Shown: positions 32,004-40,011 of the stretch, in pieces
Layout: each line of letters opens with the position of its first letter
Position numbering within the stretch: the first letter of the stretch is position 1
Assembly (NCBI GenBank): GCA_010093515.1
Contig: MU001675.1
Location: 209,204-249,214, forward strand
Direction: 5' to 3'
DNA length: 40,011 bases
Source: Lineolata rhizophorae
Taxonomy: Eukaryota > Ascomycota > Dothideomycetes > Lineolatales > Lineolataceae
Translations under genes and position numbers: made by a program
The notes under the pieces: model-generated
The model's input: only the letters and a program-made list of their open reading frames with translations
Told to the model about the DNA's origin: nothing
Database searches by the model: none

Positions 32004-32985
32004 TGAGTACCACTGAAGGCCGGATGACTCTCTTGGCCTCCATCGGGACGAATAACAGGCTCTTTGAATCCGTGCGAGAAAGGAAGTTGAAAGCGAAAAG
32101 ACCAAAAAAAAACCAAAAAAGGTCAAAAAATCCCCCTCAAAAAAAAAAAAAGCAAATTCCCCCAAAAAAAGCCAGGTAGGCAAATATCGCAAAAGCAAAT
32201 AACGAAAAGTTAGCAGAAAGCGATTCGAGGCAAGGATGCTGAATTCGCTGGCTCCTTGTTGTACTCTGGAAAGAGAGCGACTTATACAAAGATGCCTTGT
32301 TATGTATCGTGGAAAAGACTATCGAGCCTGGTGGAGTAGCGGGAGGAGCGGCTACAATGAGTACTTTGCTAAATAGGCTTTGACTGTTCTTCAAGTTTGT
32401 GGTTATTATCCCCTGGGCTGAAAGCAGAACGTGTTGCTTGTTCCTGGATAGATGGTTCTGATTACACAGGGAGCGAAGGGAAATCAGATAATGTAATTCT
32501 GGCCTATCGGTCTGCAATAGACTAAACCTTCGAGCCCTAGCAATGAAATACGGTAAAACCCCAAGAGTAGAGGGTGAAACGATGCTAAGGAAAATATGAA
32601 TAAATACACCGAATGGCAAAGTGAAAGCTCAATCTAAACATTTGCTGAAATGATGCTCTCAAGCGCAAATACAAGCAATGCGGTCCGCGATGTAAAGACA
32701 AGATGAGAGACAAAAAGAGAAGCGCAATATTCCAATCTGAAGTCCCAATTAATCTTCCAACAAAAACTCCTAAACCTATATCTAAGGCGAAAACTGCGTC
32801 TCGGAGTAATCATCGGACTAAAAAAAAAATACAACACGAATCGAACGTAACGCCTCTAACACGCAAAAATGCCGGACTGTCACTCATGAACCCGCTCTCT
32901 CGATCGCGCACCAACTAACCGTTCCACGAGACCTGCATCGGAGACCATTTGTTTAATGACCCCGCCAATCGCCATCTCTCCGAAC
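32004..32985. other. intergenic region between convergent genes, with A-rich tracts
   Basis: 3' flanks of the ATPase gene (plus) and the VOC-domain gene (minus). Several poly(A) runs occur at 32100-32170 and 32820-32830. No supported gene. Confidence 0.45.
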
Positions 32986-35506
32986 CTACTCCCCTAATGC
33001 ATAACTCGCCACGCTCCTCTTCGCCGACGCCTCCCCTCCCACCATACTCGGCGTGATGCCCCTCACCGGCAAACTAGCCACGCTCCCCGCCGACGCGACC
33101 TTATCGCCCGAATGGCTCCGCCCAGCGTTGCTGCTGCGTCCGGAATTGCTCCTCGCACCGGCCGCCGACCCACCGGACGCGCTCCCGACCCGGATCGCGC
33201 TCGCCGGCCTGATCGTGCTTGCTTCGCTGCACTCCTCGATCGTGACGGGCGCCCACGGGGCGTGCCCGCCGTCGACCTGGCTCCCGCCGCCGCCGCCGTT
33301 CGCCTTGCTACCTCCGGCGCCCGACCGGTGCGAGTGCGAGCTGTGCCGCGACGACGAGCGGCTGACCTTCGAGGGCGCCGCGCTAGGCGCCCTTTCCGAT
33401 CTGCTGCTGTGCCGCGAGGACGCGACGGAGCCGCCACCGTTCACACCCTCGGGGGCCGCCGACCCGCCGTCCCGCTTGGAGTGGTGGCTCGAGTGCCGCG
33501 ACACGTTCGACGGCCGCGAGGCGGTCGAGCGGCGCGAGCTGCTCCCACCGCTAGTGTTGACCCCGATGTTGGAGATGCTGTCGCACGGCGCGACCGTCTC
33601 GAGGTCGTCGTAATCGTCTGCACGCGGCTCCTGCACGGGGCCGCCGTTGCCGTGCGCGGCGGAGCCGGACGAGGAGCGGCCGAGCACGGAACCGATAATG
33701 GACGGCTCGACAGCAGCGCCGATACGTCGGACGGTCGAGGCGGAGCCTGCAGCCGAAGGGGCCTTGGAACCCGAGCCGCCGCCAGCTTTGCTGGAGGACT
33801 TCTTGGACGCCGACGAGTGCTTGGACAACGAGGCGGAGCTGAAGAGTGATTTGGCGAGCGGGAGGGCACCCGCGCGGCTGCTGCGACGGCTCGACGAGTG
33901 CAGGCTGTCCGCCGAATTGCGCCTGCTCGGGCGGTGCGAGCGGTGGGAGTGATGCGACTTCATCGAGTGGCCCGAGGCGACGGAGGCACTGCTGCGGCGC
34001 GGCGCAGCGCTGGCGGCCTCTGCTTGACTACGAGAACCCGTGCCCGGGAAGTCCTCTAGGAAGGTCGTGTAGCTGCGCCCGGCGCGCGACCCGCCCTCGA
34101 GGTCCAGCGCCCTCACCGCGAAGCTCGGATCTGTCACGCTGCGACGCGAGAGCCTGCTGCCGGCCTTGCTGCGGCCACCGGCGCGGCTCCCGCCGACCGA
34201 CGACGCCGGATAGTATTCGGCCTGCTGGTTCTCCGGCGAGCCGTAGTAAGTGCCTGGGTCTTCGGTCGGCGCAACTGTCTGGTACGACGGCGAGTGGTAA
34301 CTTTTGGGTGCCGGCGGAGGTGCCTCAATGGCCCGCGGATGCCCGCTGCGGCGCGAGTCAGATGAGTACTGCGACGCATTGTCGTAGGAGGAGCGGTGCG
34401 CAGGCGACTCGTACGGGTAGGCGGGCTCGATTTGCCGTTGCGCGTACTGCGATTGCTGGTACTGGGATGGGGCAGCCGAGGGTGCGGCGACCGAGCGCGA
34501 CGCGGGCATCGCGACTGCCATCTGTTGCTGTTGCTGTGGTGGCTGCGGCAGCTGAGGTTGCTGCTGTCGGGAGCCGACGGCCTGCGAGGCCACGTACGCG
34601 GCAGTTTCCTTGTTGGAGCTGTCTTCCTCACTCTTGCACATAGCGTATGCGACGGCAGCACCTGCCGCGGCGCCCAGGATTGTCCCAATGATCTTCTTAG
34701 AATTGTCCTTGCCATTCTGCACGTGAACGGTCACGTGCTGCGGAGGAAGTTGTTGTTGGGCCTGTTGTGGTTGAGACGTTGCCGTCTGCGACTGCGGCGT
34801 GACAGCATCCGCGCCACCGGAGACGCTCCTAGCCATGCTGGGCGCTACGCTGCCCGCGCCATTGCCAGCACCATTCTGCCTGGCCGAGGCCACGCTCTTC
34901 GCGACCATGCTTGCCCCGCCCGCCATCTTCTTCGCGTTGCTCAGCACACTGTGGGCGCCGCTGGCAACACTTTTGGCATCGTGACCGTTCAGACTCTGCT
35001 CAGCCGACTTGCGCCACGTGAGCACGCGGCTCTGCTCATAGACGGTCTTGCCGTCGTCGTCCTCGACGACGTCGGGGCCCGGCCGGTGTACCACCTCGAT
35101 ACTGTTGCCGTCGAAGTCGAGCACGGCGGCGTTGAAGAGACCCGATTCGTCGTTACGGACGGCGGGGGAACCATGCGGGCGGCCCCCGGCATTGAGCGCG
35201 TTGGCGTAGAAGTCACGGACCGCGGCTGTGGTCTTAGCCGTAAAGGCGATGTGGGCCGCGCCTGCTTTGCAACTATGGGGAGGGTTGACTTGTTAGGTTC
35301 GTACGATCGCAGCAAAGTGAGGGATAAGGTTGTCCATACCCAGGGGTCTCCTGGCAGAGGAAAAAGTCGGCATCGCTGATGCCTAGGCCGACTTGATTCC
35401 CTTGCTGACCGATATAGCGGTATCCGAGAGGTTGGAGGGCCGAGAGGAAGAACGAAGTTGAGGTCGGCAAATGTGAGACGGTGAGGCCGATATGTGAGAC
35501 AGGCAT
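32986..35506 (-). CDS. VOC (glyoxalase-like) domain protein with glycine zipper and long Ser-rich tail
   Basis: Two exons, 35506-35340 and 35272-32986, joined in frame (intron 67 bases, gtatgg…catag); 817 aa. Residues 1-135 are one VOC domain: PVSHIGLTVSHLPTSTSFF opens it, and CKAGAAHIAFTAKT plus AVLDFDGNSIEVVHR complete it, so at least one His and one Glu metal-site position are kept. After this come about 680 residues of low complexity. One hydrophobic glycine-zipper segment IIGTILGAAAGAAVAYAMCK (near residue 280) could insert in a membrane. It is followed by Ser/Arg/Gly- and Gln-rich sequence with many SRRSS/SRHSS repeats, a typical phosphorylation-prone disordered tail. Stand-alone VOC enzymes are about 130-180 residues, so the fusion is unusual. 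Enzymatic substrate unknown. Confidence 0.85.
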
Positions 35507-38500
35507 AGTGGGATAGGTTTAGAGTTCGAAATCGAGACGATTACTATAGCAAGATGACCTAGGGAGGGGTGAAATTGAGGGCTCCGACACGAGGAGTTGA
35601 AAGAGCGGTCGGAGGAGCAGCGGGTTCAAACGACAAATAGACAGATTTGATATTTGCTGTTACTTCTGCGCACAGCAAATAAACTGGAGACGATGGCCTG
35701 AGGTAGAAGAAGGAAACCTCGAAAAAGTTCAGACCATCGAGTTCGCAGGCAAACGACTATATATTCAACGAGAAAAGACCTCACGTCGGATCCGAGGTCG
35801 GGCCAGCCAACCCATGCGGTCTCCCGCCTCCGAATTCCTCATCTATCGAGCCACGCACGAAGCGTCTCTGCATACCGCCTTGCAGCACGACCCAAAAGAC
35901 GCTCCCCTCGCGGTCCGCTCCACTCGGCGACCGCATTTTCGCCCCGCTCACCCGCACGCCGCAGAGTTGAGTGGTTCGCCGCAGGCGGCGGCCGCCGCCT
36001 TGCCCGGCGGCAGCTTGGTCGAGTGGTGGCCGCTGCAAGGTGCCAAAAGTTGTGGACCTGCCCAGGCCCCGGCGGCCGGCGCGCGAGAGCCCCGTGACTC
36101 GCCCGGCGCGTCCCACGATGCCACGTCCATCCGACGGCTGCAGCTAAGCCGATAGTAAGGCGTTGGCGCGAGGAGCCGCGGCCGCCTCGTTTGCGGCGGC
36201 GGGCCGACTGGTTGGTCGGGTCGGCACTGGCGCGCGGGCCGTCGCGGGGCGATCGCCCTGTGGCTCTCGCCTCTCCTCCCTCGTATGTACCTACTCCCAT
36301 GTACGTACTCCGTACGTGCTGTTGCTAAAGGCGGTGCCCCTAATCCTGCTGAGTACACCATTCCCGACGAACGGCTCCCAAGCGGATCGCCCGCCCCGCC
36401 AATTCTGACAGGTGCGACTGCATGCTGCACGTCCAGTCGCGTGCGCCGCTGCTGCTGAGCGCACAGTGACGAAGGTACTAGGTACCAATGTACAGTTGTA
36501 TCACCGAGCGTCCATGGCCCACGTACCCCGTCGAACGCCCTTCTCTGCCGATGGGCATCGCTGCTAGCTCCGCGGCCCGACGACGTGCTAGGTACGGGAC
36601 GCAGTACATATCCGCTTGTTGAGAGTTGAATGCCGGCTAGGCTCGCCCTACGTATTCTGTCTTTCAAGATGTCTTGATCTCGTTGCCTCAACCGCAACTC
36701 GTTACCCCCGACAAGGAGCCACTGGCGTCGCGATGCCACCCTCCCCCGTGGGATTATTGGATATCAAATGCTGCGCTGCTGCCGGCGCCCTATCGGCGCC
36801 CTGGGTCATTCAGAGATGGAACTGGCCAGGCGATGAGATCGGCGGGCCACCGTAGCAAGTGGCGTGCTCTGCGGCACCTGTGTGATTTGACTGGATTTTC
36901 TTGAAAGTTCTGGATCACTTCTACCGGAACGCTGCATTCTGTTTGGATTTTGAGGCTGTTGTTGCTACTGCAAGTATTACTATGCGGAGAAAAGACATGC
37001 CGAAGGGAGCTCGACTCTGGAGGCCCTTCCGCGGTAGTGAGATGTCCGCTTGCCTTTCGGGCGCTTTATCGTACCACATTTGCAAGCAAAGCGATCTGCA
37101 TCCCGATCAAAGCTCCGTTTTCTTCGATGAAAGCGAGTTTGTACCTACCCTCTGTCTTCGGGGTCGGGATTGGTAATAAGGCGAGCCTGATGCCCAGCTG
37201 GAAACAGCTCGAAAGGGGTTGCCAAGCAGAGCGGCCCGACCGCACGTTTGTGCGCCACATGGCCCAACGGGGAGGAAAGTACGAACTCGGCATGGCAAAG
37301 ACGGAAGCCGATGAATCCGTGGCTTTCCGGTGGGAATAGTGGCGGCAAGATAAGGGTATAATAAGGCTTGCTTCATTCGTCGCGTTTGGTGGCAGAATTG
37401 CATTGATGAGCTGGCTGAGAATTAGGGTTTTGGGGGGAGGGGGGGTAAAAGATTAGAAGGTGGTAGATGCTAAGGGGAAAGTCAGATCGGGACCCGTGAT
37501 GATTGGCTACTCAACCTGACTGGTTAAGGCTATTCCGAGTTGCCTGTGAAGGAAACCGCAGCCAGAGGCGTTGGTAGCGAATTCCCAACGACCAGGACTG
37601 GGGAGAATTCTATCCCGACGTCCGCTCACTCTCTTGTCGTGACCAGCGCGGCTATTACCTTGCGTCTCTCAACTGTTGATGCAAAATCCCAGGCTTACTC
37701 CGAACAATTGAAAGGCCTCGGACACGCGTGTATCTACGTAAGCGACGAGGCCGATTCCGGTGACTCTGCAAACTATACTCTCAGCTGAGCAGCGAGCGAC
37801 GTGGCCATGCCCCCGACTTTTGTACACGTCCAGCATGCCGCCGAACGTCATGTGGCAGCTCGCCGTTCTAGCCTTCAAAACAAGACCCCAAGGCATTTTG
37901 CCCGACCGCAACGCCTACCGATCCTTCTATCCAGTTCTTTAGATTATCAAGAACGACTGAAAAAATTCGACAGTTACTGATTTTGTCGAAGCATTCTGGC
38001 CCGGTCGGCGAGGTCGCACACTGCAGTGAACAACGCACGCCTCTCATGAAAGACTATCGACAAATAGACGAATGCCGATATTCTCCGATCTCTAGCCGGG
38101 GGAGCATCGAGAACGGCCGGGAGATGATCCGAAAGATTCTAGGTAAAGCAGTCGTCCAACCCGTGGCACTGCTCATGTTTTTGCCCCAAAGTGTCAGAGA
38201 CCTGCCCATTCACCCGGCTCATAAAGCCGTTGGACTCCAGTTAAATGTGCCGACTGCCGAGCTGCCGAACAGATGTTCCGACCTCTGTTTGGGTCTTGGC
38301 TTCATCTTTTGAGCCTCGGCACTTTGGTTATTTTCCACTTGAGGCCGTGAGACCTAGACAAGCAATGCCAAGGTTTTGAGGGGGCTTGATTCCGCTGGAG
38401 GTTGTCCCTGTCGACCTCCGTGGAGTGACTTGACGGACGACTCCGAGCAGCCCAGAGACACGCCGAGAGGTGCGTTACACTTGCAGCAAGAGATCAGCGA

Positions 38501-39650
38501 GTCGCCATGGGGAGAGCCACCGACGACACGCGTAGAATTCGGTGGCTTTGGAAGAGGAGACGCTAAGTAACGGTCTGTTTGCGTTTTATCACAATCAGAG
38601 ATCGACAGCTCGTTTAAAAGACTCTCGTTCATTTAGTGTCACTGACTGAGGGCGAGAACAACCGCGTTTAAAAAGCTGCAGTAAAAAAAAACCAGACGAC
38701 TGGCAGAGGCTAGTTGCCATATTTCCAGCTCTTCGACACGAGCAATCCTGAAGCGAACCGAAATTTCGGCTCTGGGATGCAAGGAATCTGATCGTGCAGG
38801 GCTACGCATCGTCCGCCCCAGGCTATACGTAGTCCGTTTTATCATGCGAGTGGGACGGGGTACAGATGGCAGGAGCAGGAGCGAGATGAAAGTTACGGAT
38901 CGCAAACGTGCTTTGCACCGCCTCATCCAAGGACAATCCGCCAATGAAAAAAAGACTTTTTTACTGTGAAAGCTGTGGCTAGCCTGTGGTTTGGATGGAT
39001 CTAGAAACGCGGCAAGATGCGGGCGAGAAAATGTCCGATGCCGTCATCCGGCACCATAAGGAATACTTTTGAGAGGAGCTCTAGAAGTGGCAAAAGCCGT
39101 TGGAATACCACAAACCGCCAGAGGGTAATGAGAAGGCCTCGCGGAGCGGCCATCGTATGATTCACTATGGACTCAGAAAGCTTCAAAACACATGCAACTT
39201 TCCGTGGAAAGGATACCTAGATAAGCCACCGCCAGCCTATTCGCAAGATGACAACCACGTTTTCCTATCATACTCCATGACAGGTGGCCCACATCGGAGG
39301 AGCTACACTTGGTACATGCCTCAGGTTTCCCAATATGCCAGTGCAGAAAGAGCCGACTACGCCGACAATTCAACAAGCTAAGCGTCGACAAGCTCTTGCA
39401 AAGCCACAAAACGGACAGTTCGAACCGACCTCCGAGCTCCACAAGAGCCACGCGACCCACACCTGAGCGGCAATCGATAGCGGCGTTCGCTCGTTAGCGC
39501 GCGGGCGGCGTGCAGCTTAAAAGACTCAAAACTACTGAAACAGGCATAGTGACAATGCCGGTAACAGGGGAGAAGCGGGCGAATAGGTCGAAAAGAAGAA
39601 AGGAAGCCGTACTATCTGTGGCTAGTAAGTCTTTTTACGCTTCACTAAGC
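35507..39650. other. 4.1-kb region without a supported gene
   Basis: The first few hundred bases are the promoter of the VOC gene. A GC-rich part follows (35800-36600) in which a 263-codon minus-strand frame at 35948-36739 shows no domain and looks like a composition artefact. GTAC/TACGTAC-rich sequence occurs at about 36285-36320. From 36.9 kb on there are only short overlapping frames on both strands, none over 130 residues, and no recognisable exon chain. No tRNA found. Confidence 0.45.
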
Positions 39651-39715
39651 TAGCTGACCGGGTTCCGAGTCACCCGGGGTTCCAACTCACTGACCCGAAA
39701 CCACCCATCCTCATG
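39651..39715. repeat. probable terminal inverted repeat of the right-hand transposon
   Basis: A GC-rich block begins after a TA dinucleotide (agcTAgctgaccgggttccg) about 95 bases beyond the transposase stop codon. It contains the repeated elements gggttcc and actcactgaccc, as seen in ends of fungal pogo/Fot-type elements. The partner end is outside the window, so the exact boundary is an estimate. Confidence 0.4.
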
Positions 39716-39743
39716 AAAAATCGTGTTTATTCTCTCAACGTAG

Positions 39744-40010
39744 TTACAATTGCCACTCTGTACACATAGACTGAAGTGTTTGAGCTGCTGTTTCAGCTGC
39801 TACTCTTTCTGCTGCCCGTTCCTCAGCGTCGGCATCCCGTTGTGCCTCAAGAAGTTGTGAGGCCTGTACAGCAACCATGATTGTATCTATATCTGCAAAT
39901 CGTTGATTTGGATTAACACGAACTTTGTTTCGTGGCTGTTGAGGCTTAAGAGCCTCAAGTTGACTATTTAATCTTTTATTTTGTGTTTCAAACTCTGCTG
40001 CCCGTGTATT
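39744..40010 (-). CDS. C-terminus of a pogo/Fot-type transposase (partial)
   Basis: The last 88 codons of a protein that begins beyond the right edge; stop TAA at 39746-39744. It shows a coiled-coil-like stretch (EFETQNKRLNSQLEAL), then KVRVNPNQRFADIDTI, then an Ala/Glu-rich helix (AEERAAERVAAETAAQ) and ends CTEWQL. The pattern Lys/Arg-V-x-x-N-P-N-x-x-F-x-x-I-x-x-I is, as I recall it, typical of the C-terminal region of fungal pogo/Fot (CENP-B-like) DDE transposases, after the catalytic domain. The frame is intact here, so the copy may be complete. Codon use is AT-richer than in the housekeeping genes. Confidence 0.65.
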   Translation of the reverse strand, partial: NTRAAEFETQNKRLNSQLEALKPQQPRNKVRVNPNQRFADIDTIMVAVQASQLLEAQRDADAEERAAERVAAETAAQTLQSMCTEWQL

Positions 40011-40011
40011 T

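Noticed and set aside
33063-35379. Several 120-330-codon plus-strand frames opposite the VOC gene
   Set aside because: Antisense to a Ser/Gly-rich coding exon; low complexity with no recognisable motif.
35948-36739. 263-codon minus-strand frame
   Set aside because: Lies in GC-rich intergenic DNA, has no domain or splice context, and composition typical of random open frames.
1-40011. tRNA, rRNA, CRISPR arrays or a biosynthetic gene cluster
   Set aside because: No B-box-like GGTTCGANTCC with matching acceptor stem, no regularly spaced repeats, and no PKS, NRPS, terpene or P450 genes were seen.

Overview
This window is nuclear DNA of a filamentous ascomycete (Pezizomycotina, most likely a Sordariomycete). 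The genes are split by short introns of about 45-130 bases with GTRNGT-like donors and YAG acceptors. The housekeeping proteins are fungal (Utp22, a fungal-type DNA ligase I, a DAL5-family permease). The repeats are also fungal: pogo/Fot-type transposases, TA-flanked foldback MITEs, and a Ty3/gypsy gag remnant whose stop codons look RIP-made. Exon coordinates come from reading splice sites and keeping the frame; no transcript evidence was available.

Layout. 1-8.8 kb is a repeat-rich, decayed accessory segment. It holds a transposase C-terminus at the left edge, two foldback MITEs, a third degenerate inverted repeat, a broken STAND N-terminal-domain fragment, a dead gypsy gag, and two small plausible genes (an APH-family phosphotransferase and a 156-residue protein of unknown function). 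8.8-11.45 kb is a multi-exon gene I cannot assign to any family. 11.45-20.8 kb is a GC-rich housekeeping block on the minus strand: DNA ligase I (993 aa) and the ribosome-biogenesis factor Utp22 (1256 aa). 21.9-23.7 kb is a seven-exon DAL5-type MFS transporter on the minus strand.

25.7-32.0 kb carries two adjacent plus-strand genes: an 809-residue protein joining an FHA-like domain to a divergent but motif-complete protein kinase, then a 673-residue HerA/FtsK-like P-loop ATPase. A phosphopeptide reader fused to a kinase, next to a membrane- or DNA-pump-type ATPase, is the best candidate here for an undescribed two-gene system. 33.0-35.5 kb on the minus strand is a VOC (glyoxalase-like) domain protein with a glycine-zipper segment and a very long Ser-rich tail. 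35.5-39.65 kb appears gene-free. The right edge is the C-terminus and terminal repeat of a second pogo/Fot-type transposon.

The ligase and Utp22 are both tied to cell growth (replication and pre-rRNA processing), but I see no sign of co-regulation beyond their common strand. The accessory genes are separated by long AT-rich spacers, as expected for lineage-specific compartments of such genomes. No tRNA, rRNA, CRISPR or bacterial-type operon signal was found.
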